A stretch of DNA of 64,000 nucleotides, taken from contig NZ_FNIE01000006.1 of assembly GCF_900103985.1 (NCBI RefSeq), positions 434,001 to 498,000 on the forward strand, written 5' to 3'. Position numbers and translations under genes: made by a program. The notes beneath the pieces were generated by a model. It did no database searches and was not told the origin of the DNA. It saw only the letters and a program-made list of their open reading frames with translations. The stretch is from Actinacidiphila guanduensis (GTDB taxonomy: Bacteria; Actinomycetota; Actinomycetes; Streptomycetales; Streptomycetaceae). Below, piece after piece: positions 37,659 through 46,201 of this stretch (position 1 is its first letter; every line of letters starts with the position of its first letter).

Positions 37659-39383
37659 TCATGTGCCCGCCGGGTCCGGCGCCGCGGCGCGCTCCGCGGC
37701 CTGCCGCATGATCTCCTCCCGCTCCCGCCAGTGCGACCAGAAGGCGCCGGTGTAGCCGAGCCCGGCCAGGCCGGTCAGGAACGGGTTGTCGGCGTAGTTG
37801 TTGTCGTGCTCGCTCATGCCGGCCAGGGTCGGCAGCATCACCCGGTGCCGCTCCCCCTCGGGCACCAGGTCCCACAGCTGCCGCACCGCATCGCCCCACA
37901 GCGCGGAGGGGCCGTTGGCGTCGGCGCCCGCGGGCAGCAGGTCCGGGGAGAAGTAGCACACCAGCCGGAAGTCGCCGTGCTCGTCGAACATGAACTGCCG
38001 CTCGTACTCCGCCGGGCCCGAGCACGCGGCGAGCGGCTTGAGCAGGATCGGCCCGGTGGCGGTGTCGGACTGCACCCCGGGCACCTGCCGCACCCCGCCG
38101 CTGCGTTCGGCCATCGCCATGCCCATCGGGGTGTACGGGAAGAGCCGCAGGCCCAGCGAGAAGCCGGTGACGGTGGCGTCCAGCGCCATGAACGCCTCCA
38201 CGCAGGCCCGCATGGTCCGCGGTGTCTCGCCGGGCATGCCGAACAGGGCCTCCACCATGGTGAGGATGCCGTGCTGCCGGCACAGCCGCACCAGGCGCTC
38301 GGTGTCGGCGAAGTCGTAGTAGGCGGTGCCCTTCCCGGTGACCTTCCAGCCCGCCAGCAGGTCGGGACGGACATGGTCGGAGCCGACGTTCACCCCGCGG
38401 CAGCCGGCCTCGGCCAGCAGTTCGGCGAACTCCTCGTCGAACGGGCTCGGTTGGCAGTAGACCCACAGCCGCAGCGCGGCCAGCGGGCCCGCCGGGTCGG
38501 CGTGCCGGCGGCGGACGACCTCGCGCAGCACGCTCTTGGCGTGCGCGATCGACAGGTTGAACTCGCTGTCGGTGGTGTGCTGGTCGAGCACGCCCTGGGC
38601 GGCCAGCGACTCCATCTCGTCCACCACCGCGGCCACCGAGCGCTGGGCGAAGGCGGTGCCCTTCGCGTCGGGCTCCACGCAGTGCGAGCAGCGGTAGGCG
38701 CAGCCGTTCTTGGTCAGGATGCTGCCGAGGCCGCCGTGCCGGTAGTAGCGCAGGTTGTCCACCTTGTACGGGGTCGCCGAGCGCCGTACGTAGCTCGCGG
38801 TGCCGTCCACCTGCCAGACCCGCGGCTCGAACTGGCCCGTGGGCAGCGGGACCGCGGGCTTGCCGTGCCGGGTGGCGAGCACCGCGGGCGGCACCCGGGT
38901 CACGCCGTCGGGGCCGGCGACGAGCAGGCCGGGCACGGTGCCCGGGTCGCGGCCGGTGGCCAGGGCGTCGGCGAGGTCGCACAGGATCCGCTCGCCGGGG
39001 CCCTTCACGCCGTAGTCGACGCCGAAGTATTCGACCAGCGCGAAGGGCATGGTGGAGAAGCCGATGCCGCCGGCCACCACGGGCGCGTCGGTGAGCCGTT
39101 TGACCTCGGTGACGATCTCCTTGTGCTCGCCGACGAAGGGCCGCTGCTCGAAGGCGTACACCGTGTCGGTGTTGCGGACGGTGACGCCGACCAGCAGCGG
39201 GCTGCGCAGCGCGAAGTACTCGGCGAGGACGGACTTCCAGTCCGCGCGGTGGAAGGTGAGGTCCACGACCTCGACCTCGAAGTCGTCCGCCTCCAGCGCG
39301 GTGGTCAGCACGTCGAGCGCGTAGGGCGCGATCGGCGGGTGCACCTTGTTGGGGTTGACCAGAAGCACAAGACCTCTGCTCAT
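37659..39383 (-). CDS. B12-binding-type radical SAM enzyme
   Basis: 574 residues. The N-terminal ~200 form a Rossmann-like cobalamin-binding domain pattern (LVLLVNPNKVHPPIAPYALD) without the DxHxxG base-off motif. The radical SAM CxxxCxxC motif is CAYRCSHC near residue 226. The C-terminal ~150 residues are extra. Class B enzymes of this kind methylate unactivated carbon or phosphorus; some, such as TsrM, methylate tryptophan C2, which is tempting given the indole genes nearby, but I cannot show it. It starts 49 bases after the flavoprotein gene at 39433-40641, so it is probably in the same transcript. ATG chosen at 39383. Confidence 0.88.
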   Translation of the reverse strand: MSRGLVLLVNPNKVHPPIAPYALDVLTTALEADDFEVEVVDLTFHRADWKSVLAEYFALRSPLLVGVTVRNTDTVYAFEQRPFVGEHKEIVTEVKRLTDAPVVAGGIGFSTMPFALVEYFGVDYGVKGPGERILCDLADALATGRDPGTVPGLLVAGPDGVTRVPPAVLATRHGKPAVPLPTGQFEPRVWQVDGTASYVRRSATPYKVDNLRYYRHGGLGSILTKNGCAYRCSHCVEPDAKGTAFAQRSVAAVVDEMESLAAQGVLDQHTTDSEFNLSIAHAKSVLREVVRRRHADPAGPLAALRLWVYCQPSPFDEEFAELLAEAGCRGVNVGSDHVRPDLLAGWKVTGKGTAYYDFADTERLVRLCRQHGILTMVEALFGMPGETPRTMRACVEAFMALDATVTGFSLGLRLFPYTPMGMAMAERSGGVRQVPGVQSDTATGPILLKPLAACSGPAEYERQFMFDEHGDFRLVCYFSPDLLPAGADANGPSALWGDAVRQLWDLVPEGERHRVMLPTLAGMSEHDNNYADNPFLTGLAGLGYTGAFWSHWREREEIMRQAAERAAAPDPAGT

Positions 39384-39432
39384 CGGGTCTCCGTAAGGGG
39401 TGTCAGAGGGGGGCGGGCGCCTGCGGGCCCGG

Positions 39433-40641
39433 TCAGACGATGCCGAGCGCGATGCCGAACTCCGGCCGGGCGCCCAGCAGGTAGGCGCCGGCCGACTGGA
39501 GGATGCGGTCCTGGGCCACCAGGTGCTGGCACATGGTGGTGGTGTCGCGCAGCGCCCGGTCCGGCACCGAGCCGCGGCCGATGGACCAGGTCTGCAGCAG
39601 GTCGTAGAGGCGGGCGACGATGGAGCGCGAGGTGCGGAAGGCGTGCACCCAGGCGAGCGGGGAGGCGGCCCGCTCGTCGGGCGTGAGGTCGTCCAGGGTG
39701 CCGCCGGCGGCCAGCACCTCCCACTGCCGGGTCATGCTGCGGTAGACACCGCTGCGGGTGGCGTTGTAGTCCGCCTCGCACTCCGCGAGCGCCACCTGGA
39801 CCCGCCAACTGTCCTTCCACGCGGTGCCCGTCATCCGGTCCACCCGGGTCAGCGCGACCTCCCGCGCGTGGTCCAGCGCGGCCCGGGCCACGCCGAGCGG
39901 CACCCCGCACATGGCGCGGGTGAAGGAGTCGGGCTGGGCGAGCGGCGAGGGCCGGCCGTGCACGGTGTCGAAGGTGTAGCTGCGGCTCTCGGGGACGAAG
40001 ACGTCCGTGATCGTGTAGTCGCAACTGCCGCTGCCGCACAGGCCCGTGGTGTGCCAGGTGTCTATGACCTCCACCTGCTCGCGGGGCACCATGAACTGCC
40101 GGGACTCGTGCGGGTTGCTGCCGTCCGGGCTGGCATACGGCTGCCCGTCCTGGAAGACGAAGGCGCCGGAGGTCACCCAGTCGGCGTGGGTGATGCCGCT
40201 GCCGAAGGACCAGCGGCCGGTCAACCGGTAGCCGCCGGGCACCCGTTCGGCCCGGCCGGAGGGCTGCAGCAGCCCCGCGGTGACCATGTCGGGCCGCGGG
40301 AACATCTCCTTGGCGGCGGTCTGGTCGAGGAAGTTGGCGTAGATACCGCTGTTGGCGCCGATCACCGCGCACCAGGCGGCCGAGGCGTCGCCGTACGCCA
40401 GCGCCTCCACGACCTGGGTCTGCTCCATGGAGGTCAGCTCGGGGCCGCCCCACTCGCGGGCCCAGCACATGCCGAACACCCCGGTGCCGCGCAGGAGTTC
40501 GACCACGTCGGCGGGCAGCCGGCGGGCCTGCTCGATCTCGCCGGCCCGCTCGCGCAGCACCGGCGCGAGCCGCTCGGCCGCCGCGAGGATCCGCCCGGCG
40601 CCGCTCTGCTCCTCGGCGGCCGAGGCCCGGCTCAACGTCAT
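39433..40641 (-). CDS. Acyl-CoA-dehydrogenase-like flavoprotein 1
   Basis: 402 residues. Closely related to its upstream neighbour across the full length: both share REWGGPELTSMEQT, GSNPHESRQF, TDVFVPES and RVDRMTGTAWKDS. The pattern is that of the HsaA/DszC/HpaB-like branch (acyl-CoA dehydrogenase type 2), reduced-flavin monooxygenases and N- or C-hydroxylases rather than true CoA dehydrogenases. ATG 40641 has GAGGGG upstream. In a putative hydrazine pathway it could oxidise an N-N intermediate or hydroxylate nitrogen or an aromatic ring (inference). No separate flavin reductase is seen in the window. Confidence 0.87.
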   Translation of the reverse strand: MTLSRASAAEEQSGAGRILAAAERLAPVLRERAGEIEQARRLPADVVELLRGTGVFGMCWAREWGGPELTSMEQTQVVEALAYGDASAAWCAVIGANSGIYANFLDQTAAKEMFPRPDMVTAGLLQPSGRAERVPGGYRLTGRWSFGSGITHADWVTSGAFVFQDGQPYASPDGSNPHESRQFMVPREQVEVIDTWHTTGLCGSGSCDYTITDVFVPESRSYTFDTVHGRPSPLAQPDSFTRAMCGVPLGVARAALDHAREVALTRVDRMTGTAWKDSWRVQVALAECEADYNATRSGVYRSMTRQWEVLAAGGTLDDLTPDERAASPLAWVHAFRTSRSIVARLYDLLQTWSIGRGSVPDRALRDTTTMCQHLVAQDRILQSAGAYLLGARPEFGIALGIV

Positions 40642-40747
40642 GTCATCGCCCCTCAGGTGGTAGGTCGGGTCGCACAGGCTGCGCGCACAGTGCTCACGGG
40701 TGCGCGAGGTCGGTGCGGGGTGGCGCGTCGGCGGTGGGCCCGCGTGG

Positions 40748-42019
40748 TCAGACGTCGAGGCCGAGGCTGATGCGGAAGCGGGGGGTGCCGCCCAGCAGGT
40801 AGGCGCCGACCGACTCCAGGACGGCCTCCTGCGCGGTGAGGTTCTGGCACATCGTGGCCGTGTCGCGCAGCGCGCGGTCCAGCACCGAGCCGTGGCCGAT
40901 CGACCAGGTCTGCAGCAGGTCGTAGAGCCGCTCGACCACCGAGCGGGCGGTGCGGAAGGCATGCCGCCACGCCAGCGGGGAGGCGGCCCGCTCCTCCACC
41001 GTCAGGTCGTCCAGGGTGCCGCCCGCGGCCAGCACCTCCCACTGCCGGGACATGGCGCCGTAGACCCCGGCGCGGCTGGCGTTCAGGTCCGCCTCGCACT
41101 CCGCGAGCGCCACCTGCACACGCCGGCTGTCCTTCCACGCGGTGCCCGTCATCCGGTCCACCCGGCTCAGCGCCACCTCCCGCGCGTGGTCCAGCGCGGC
41201 CCGGGCGGTCCCGAGCGGGACCCCGCACAACGGCCGCATGTAGGACTCGGGTTGGGCGAGCGGGCTGCGCCTGCCGCGGGCCTCCCAGAAAGTGAAGGTG
41301 TGGCTCTCCGGCACGAAGACGTCCGTCATCGTGTAATCGCTGCTGCCGGTGCCGCGCAGGCCGGTGGTGTCCCAGTTGCCGACGACCTCGACGTTCACGC
41401 AGGGCACGATGAACTGCCGGGACTCGTGCGGGTTGCTGCCGTCCGGGCTCGCATACGGCTCCCCGTCCTGGAAGACGAAGGCACCGGAGGTCACCCAGTC
41501 GCTGTGCGCGATGCCGCTGCCGAACGACCAGCGGCCGGTCAGCCGGTAGCCGCCCGGCACCCGTTCGGCGTGCCCGGCGGGTGCCAGCACGCCCGCGGTG
41601 ACCATGTCCAGGCGCGGGTAGACCTCCTTGACCACGCCCTGGTCCAGGAAGTTGGCGATCAGCCCGGTGTTGGCGCCGATCACCGCGGCCCAGGCGGCCG
41701 AGGCGTCGCCGCGGGCGAGGGTCTCGACCACGTGCGTCTGCTCCATGGAGGTCAGCTCCGGCCCGCCCCACTCGCGGGCCCAGCCCATCCGGAACACCCC
41801 GGTGCCGCGCAGGAGTTCGACCACCTCGGCGGGCAGCGTGCGGGCCTGCTCGATCTCGTCCGCGCGCTCGCGCAGCACCGGCACCAGCTGCTCGGCCGCC
41901 TTGAGGATGCCGGCGGCGGTGTTGGGCACCGCGTCCGCCGGCACCGCCTGCCTCTCGTCCCCGCGCGCGCCCCCGCTGTCCGTCCGGGCGGCGCCGACCC
42001 CGCCGTTCAGGCCGCTCAC
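40748..42019 (-). CDS. Acyl-CoA-dehydrogenase-like flavoprotein 2
   Basis: 423 residues, tandem paralogue of flavoprotein 1, with a short extra N-terminal Gly/Ala segment. The GTG start overlaps the ATP-grasp stop by four bases (GTGA), so it is coupled to the SidA/ATP-grasp operon. Conserved blocks match its paralogue, but substrate-side segments differ (VNVEVVGNWDTTGLRGTGS against EQVEVIDTWHTTGLCGSGS). This suggests either two successive oxidations or a heteromer. Same family reasoning as for flavoprotein 1; actual reaction unknown. Confidence 0.87.
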   Translation of the reverse strand: MSGLNGGVGAARTDSGGARGDERQAVPADAVPNTAAGILKAAEQLVPVLRERADEIEQARTLPAEVVELLRGTGVFRMGWAREWGGPELTSMEQTHVVETLARGDASAAWAAVIGANTGLIANFLDQGVVKEVYPRLDMVTAGVLAPAGHAERVPGGYRLTGRWSFGSGIAHSDWVTSGAFVFQDGEPYASPDGSNPHESRQFIVPCVNVEVVGNWDTTGLRGTGSSDYTMTDVFVPESHTFTFWEARGRRSPLAQPESYMRPLCGVPLGTARAALDHAREVALSRVDRMTGTAWKDSRRVQVALAECEADLNASRAGVYGAMSRQWEVLAAGGTLDDLTVEERAASPLAWRHAFRTARSVVERLYDLLQTWSIGHGSVLDRALRDTATMCQNLTAQEAVLESVGAYLLGGTPRFRISLGLDV

Positions 42020-43314
42020 TCGTCCACGTCCAGCAGTCCGGCGGGCATCGCGAACGGCGCCCGCGGGTCGGCCGGGCCGACCGGTTCGGTGACCGGCTCG
42101 ACCAGGGCCGCGGCCCGCGCCAGCCGCTCCTGGCAGCCCGCGGTGTCCTCCGCCTCGCACACCACGAAGGAGTGCCGGGCCAGGTAGCCGCCGGGTGGCA
42201 GCCGCAGCACCGTGCCGGGGTCGGCCATGGCCGCCGCGGTGACCAGGCCCGGGGAGGCGCCGGGCGCGGGCAGGTGGATCGCGCGCAGCAGGCAGTCGTG
42301 GTCGGGGATGCCGAACCGGATGCCGGCCACGGCCCGGCGGGTCGGGGCGGTGTCGGGGCGCTGGCCGGTGGCCACGTCGAAGAGCACCTCGCCCGGCTCG
42401 ATGCCGGTGGCGATCCGGCCCAGGAAGGGGATGAGGTCGCCGCCGAGCCGGCCGTTGACCTCGATGATCAGCGGGCCGCGGTCGGTGAGGCGGACCTCGC
42501 TGTGGGTGATGCCGTCCTCGACGCCGAGCGCCTGGTGCGCCCGGGCCAGGGTGCGCACCAGTTCGGCGTCGTGCAGCAGCGGGTCGGCCGCGTCCACCAT
42601 GTGGCCGACCTCCTCGAAGTACGGGTGGTCGCTGCTGTACTTGCGGGCCACGAACAGCGGCAGGTACTCGCCCTTGTGCACGGCGCCGTCCACGCTGATC
42701 TCCGGCCCCGGCGCGTACTCCTCCACCATCACGCTCGCCCGGTAGGGCCCCGGGTCCACCTCGCTCGCGGCCAGGGCCACCCGGAAGGCACCGGTCAGCT
42801 CGGCCTCGTCCGCGGCGAACACCACCCCGATGCTCGCGCCCATCGCCCGCGGCTTGACCACCACCGGGTAGCCGATCCGCGCGGCCGCCGCCCGCGCCTC
42901 GGCGACGGTGGTGGTCAGCGCGAAGCCGGGCTGGTGCAGGCCGGCTGCGGTCAGCTCCGCCCGGGTCAGCTCCTTGTCGCGGCAGCCGCGCACCCCGCGT
43001 GCGGACAGCCCCGGCACCCCGAACTCGGCGGCCAGCAGCCCCGCGTCGAGCACCAGCGGCTCGTCCCAGCACATCAGGGCGACGACATCGCGGCGGGCGG
43101 CGACCTCGCGGGCCGCCCGCGCCATCACCTCGGAGTCGAAGACATTGGCGACGACGACCTCGTCGAAGTACTCCTTCTGCCAGGTCGGCTTGAGGTTGTT
43201 GAGCAGCACCAGGTCCAGGCCCGCCGCGCGGGCCCGGCGGCTGATGGGCGCGACCAGATACTCCCGGTAGACCTTCAGCCCGCTGCCGATGACGAGCAGG
43301 GTGGCCCGGCCCAT
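42016..43314 (-). CDS. ATP-grasp ligase 1
   Basis: 432 residues. ATP-grasp fold: YPVVVKPRAMGASIGVVFA near residue 145 is the lysine-containing nucleotide loop, MVEEYAPGPEISVDG the adenine/hinge segment, and IIEVNGRLGGDLIP near 288 the Mg-binding Glu/Asn. The family activates a carboxylate as acyl phosphate and couples it to an amine, as in dipeptide ligases of natural product pathways. The ATG overlaps the N-hydroxylase stop (TGATG), placing ligation directly after N-hydroxylation in the operon. It could form a peptide or hydrazide bond. Confidence 0.9.
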   Translation of the reverse strand: MGRATLLVIGSGLKVYREYLVAPISRRARAAGLDLVLLNNLKPTWQKEYFDEVVVANVFDSEVMARAAREVAARRDVVALMCWDEPLVLDAGLLAAEFGVPGLSARGVRGCRDKELTRAELTAAGLHQPGFALTTTVAEARAAAARIGYPVVVKPRAMGASIGVVFAADEAELTGAFRVALAASEVDPGPYRASVMVEEYAPGPEISVDGAVHKGEYLPLFVARKYSSDHPYFEEVGHMVDAADPLLHDAELVRTLARAHQALGVEDGITHSEVRLTDRGPLIIEVNGRLGGDLIPFLGRIATGIEPGEVLFDVATGQRPDTAPTRRAVAGIRFGIPDHDCLLRAIHLPAPGASPGLVTAAAMADPGTVLRLPPGGYLARHSFVVCEAEDTAGCQERLARAAALVEPVTEPVGPADPRAPFAMPAGLLDVDE

Positions 43315-44627
43315 CAGGCGACCCCCTGCTCGGCGGCGGGGACGGCGGCCGGCACGGCGGTCGGGGTGCGGCGGGCCAGCAGGTCGGTGACGATGTCGTG
43401 GCTGCGGTTGGCGAGCACGCTGATCAGGGAGTCCGCGATGCCGTGCGTGGCCTCGTTGACGCCCTGCAGGTAGAGCGCGCCGGGGGTGGCCGCGCCCAGG
43501 TCCACCCGGTAGTTGCGGCTGACCGCCACCTCGTCCAGGCCGGCCCGCTCGGCGAGGTCGCGCACCAGGGCGGGCATCCGCCCGTCGAACCCGGTGCCGA
43601 GCAGCACCAGGTCGCAGCGGTGCGGCCACTCCTTGCCGGTCCTGCGGTCGCGCAGGTCGAGGACCACCTCGCCGTCCTCGACGCGGGCGTCCACCACCTC
43701 GGTCATCGCCCGGATCTCGGAGCGGGCCACACCGCCGCCGAGCATCCGCTGCCGGTACAGCATTTCGTAGAGCTGGTCGAGGAACGGCGGGGCGAGGCCG
43801 GCGTAATTCGTCAGCCGCATCTCGTCCAGCACCTGGGCGCGCACGTCTTTCGGCGCGTCGTAGAACTCGTCCACGAAGGACGGGAAGAACAGCTCATTGA
43901 CGAATTTGCTGGTCTGGTAGTTCTGCAGGCCGACCGAGCGGACGACCATGAGAATACGGCTGTTGGGCAGGTTCTCGTGCAGGGCGTAGAACATCTCCGC
44001 GGCCGACTGGGCGCCGCCGACGACGACCGCGCGCACCGGGTCGTCCTTCGGAATTCCGGCGATCCGCGAGCGGTACGCCGAACTGTGCACCACCCGCTCG
44101 GCGGGCAGGCCGGCGAAGACCTCGGGCACCCGCGGGTCGCGGCCGCCGCCGATCACCAGGTCCCGGCAGGCGATGGTGTCGCCGTCGGCGAGCTGCACCT
44201 TCCAGCCGGTGAGCAGGCCCTGCCCGTCGTACTGCGGGACGACCGAGGTCACCCGCGCGCTGTAGCGGATCCGCACCCGCTCCAGGGAGGCGGCCACCCA
44301 CTGCAGGTAGTCGGAGAACTCCCACCGGTAGGGGTGGAAAGTGCCCAGGTTGACGAACGCGTCCAGTCTGCCCTGGTCGTGCAGGAAGCTCAGGAACGAG
44401 AACCGGCTGCGCGGGTTGCGCAGCGTCACCAGGTCCTTGAGGAACGACACCTGGCTGCGGGCCCACGGCATCAGCAGGTCGCGCTGCCACTTGATGTCCG
44501 GGGCCTGCTCCAGCAGCAGGGTGCCCTCGGCAAGTTCGGGCGACCCGGACTCCTCGATCGCGGCAGCCAGGGCCAGGTTCGCCGGCCCCGCACCGATCGC
44601 CAGTACACCAACCTCGCGGTCAGCCAC
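43314..44627 (-). CDS. SidA/IucD-type L-lysine or L-ornithine N-monooxygenase
   Basis: 437 residues. FAD loop GAGPANLAL near residue 12, NADPH loop GGAQSAAEMF near 207, and a C-terminal ATHGIADSL segment typical of flavin N-hydroxylases that convert Lys to N6-hydroxylysine or Orn to N5-hydroxyornithine. Length and motifs are complete. It heads an operon with ATP-grasp 1 and flavoprotein 2 and has its own copy of the shared promoter 64 bases upstream. No hydroxamate siderophore acyltransferase or NIS synthetase is nearby, while a cupin, MetRS-like and DAO protein are. That combination points to hydrazine formation rather than siderophore. Confidence 0.93.
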   Translation of the reverse strand: MADREVGVLAIGAGPANLALAAAIEESGSPELAEGTLLLEQAPDIKWQRDLLMPWARSQVSFLKDLVTLRNPRSRFSFLSFLHDQGRLDAFVNLGTFHPYRWEFSDYLQWVAASLERVRIRYSARVTSVVPQYDGQGLLTGWKVQLADGDTIACRDLVIGGGRDPRVPEVFAGLPAERVVHSSAYRSRIAGIPKDDPVRAVVVGGAQSAAEMFYALHENLPNSRILMVVRSVGLQNYQTSKFVNELFFPSFVDEFYDAPKDVRAQVLDEMRLTNYAGLAPPFLDQLYEMLYRQRMLGGGVARSEIRAMTEVVDARVEDGEVVLDLRDRRTGKEWPHRCDLVLLGTGFDGRMPALVRDLAERAGLDEVAVSRNYRVDLGAATPGALYLQGVNEATHGIADSLISVLANRSHDIVTDLLARRTPTAVPAAVPAAEQGVA

Positions 44628-44690
44628 ACTTCCCCCTCGAAGACAGTGATCCCTTTAATGGAACGAAGCAACGAGATCGAACCGGAGTTC

Positions 44691-44755
44691 ATCATAGGAA
44701 GCCGCCGTTCCCGGCCCCTAGGGGCGAAATTCCCGGTCGGCGGGGAAATTCGGGG
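44691..44755 (-). promoter_or_regulatory. Promoter with TTCCC-N8-GGGAA operator, N-hydroxylase operon
   Basis: On the minus strand the -10 hexamer is TATGAT (44696-44691), a near-consensus match. The plus-strand box AGGGGCGAAATTCCC begins 29 bases from it (44720-44734). The inverted repeat is TTCCC 44730-44734 and GGGAA 44743-44747, with the same 8-base spacer as the other two copies. The rest of the 311-base gap, up to the ATP-grasp stop at 44939, has no gene. Confidence 0.75.
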
Positions 44756-44938
44756 TGGCGCGTGGAACACCCGGCGAAGACGCCGGAATTCTCTCCCGTG
44801 AAGCCGTGGCCGGAAATACGGAAAAGGGCAGGACGCGGCGCCGGCACCACCGGTTCTCCGGTCTGCCGGACCCACGCCCTGCCGCTTCCCTTCGGTGAAT
44901 TCCTGTGAATGGCCGGTGAATTGAGTGGGGCCCGTGCG

Positions 44939-46201
44939 CTATTCCGTCTCGATCCGCACCAGCGCCGCGGCCTGCTCGCCCAGCCGGTACGCCTCGGCGG
45001 GGCTGCCCGCGCGCGTCATCACGATCCCCACCCGGTCCCAGGAGTTGCGCACGCCGGTCGCGCGCGTGCCCGGCGGCACCCCGCAGTCCAGGTGGAAGAC
45101 GCCCTCGGCCTTCGCCGCCTCGGCCACGCCCTCGACGGCGACCACCGTGCCGGGCGGCGGCGCCAGGAACCGTACGGCGGCGCCGCCTTCGGCCTTCTCC
45201 GGCAGGTCGTCCGGCCGCTCGCCCTTCATGACGGCGAAGTAGGCGCGGAAGAACTCCACCGGGTAGGCGGCCTCGATGATGTCCACGATCGCGTCGCCCG
45301 GCATCCGCCCGGCGCACTCCACCAGGTGGGGCTCCCCACCGGAGACGATCCACTCGCAGTGCACCACACCGTCACGGAAGCCGGTCGCCTCGACGACGGC
45401 CGCGGTCCGCTCGCCCAGCAGCGCGGTCAGCTCGGCGGGGATGTCGGCCGGCACGACGTGCGCCAACTCCACCGGGTAGGGCCCGGGATAGAGCTCCTTG
45501 CGCGTGACGTTGGTGAACAGCGGCTCGCCGCCGCCCACCAGCATCTCCACGCTGAACTCCGGGCCCTGGACGAACTCCTCGGCGAGCATGGCCAGTTCCA
45601 TCGGCCGGTCGGGCACGAAGATCCCCTCGTCCTGGACCACGCAGTGCGCCCAGGCGGCCTCCGCCTCGGCCGGGCCGCCGTACAGCACCTGCACGCCGAT
45701 CGACGCCTGCCGGTTGGCGGGCTTGAGCACCACGGGACCGGGGTGCTCGGCCATGAACGCCCGTACGTCCTGGGGCCCTTCGACCCGGCGGCTGGCCGGG
45801 TTCGCGATCCCGGCCGCCGAGGTCACCTGCCGCAGCAGCGCCTTGTCACGCAGGATCTGCGCCGCGCCCAGGCTCGCGCCCGGCAGCCCGTAGCGCTCGG
45901 CGAGGCGGGCCGCGAACGGGGTGGCGTACTCCACGGCGGGCACGATCGCGGCCGGGTCGAGGTCGCGGTGGGCGTGGAAGAAGGCGTCCGCCTGCCCCTG
46001 TCGGTGGTACTCCCACGCGATCAGCCCGCGCGCGTACGGCACTTCGGCGAGCTTCTCGGCCGCCTGCCGCTTGCGGGCCACATCGGGCTCCTCGACGTAG
46101 ACCACCGAGCCGGGCGGCTGGAACCGCTCGATGAACGGGATGGCCAGGCCGACGAATCCGACGACCACCGCCGGTCCGCTCGGGGTGTGCTGCGTGCTCA
46201 T
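44939..46201 (-). CDS. ATP-grasp ligase 2
   Basis: 420 residues. ATP-grasp core: GPVVLKPANRQASIGVQVL near residue 155, AEEFVQGPEFSVEMLV, and HLVECAGRMPGDAIVDII near 285 with Glu and Asp for magnesium. It is only distantly similar to ATP-grasp 1, with a different N-terminal domain, so the two probably join different partners. The ATG overlaps the MFS stop (ATGA), making it the last gene of the four-gene MetRS-like operon. It may couple a hydrazino acid to an amino acid, or another amide-forming step (inference). Confidence 0.9.
   Translation of the reverse strand: MSTQHTPSGPAVVVGFVGLAIPFIERFQPPGSVVYVEEPDVARKRQAAEKLAEVPYARGLIAWEYHRQGQADAFFHAHRDLDPAAIVPAVEYATPFAARLAERYGLPGASLGAAQILRDKALLRQVTSAAGIANPASRRVEGPQDVRAFMAEHPGPVVLKPANRQASIGVQVLYGGPAEAEAAWAHCVVQDEGIFVPDRPMELAMLAEEFVQGPEFSVEMLVGGGEPLFTNVTRKELYPGPYPVELAHVVPADIPAELTALLGERTAAVVEATGFRDGVVHCEWIVSGGEPHLVECAGRMPGDAIVDIIEAAYPVEFFRAYFAVMKGERPDDLPEKAEGGAAVRFLAPPPGTVVAVEGVAEAAKAEGVFHLDCGVPPGTRATGVRNSWDRVGIVMTRAGSPAEAYRLGEQAAALVRIETE

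Noticed and set aside
43314..44627. Siderophore biosynthesis from the SidA-type enzyme
   Set aside because: No hydroxamate acyltransferase, NIS synthetase, siderophore receptor or iron-box-like site is seen nearby; the cupin, MetRS-like and DAO neighbours fit N-N chemistry better.
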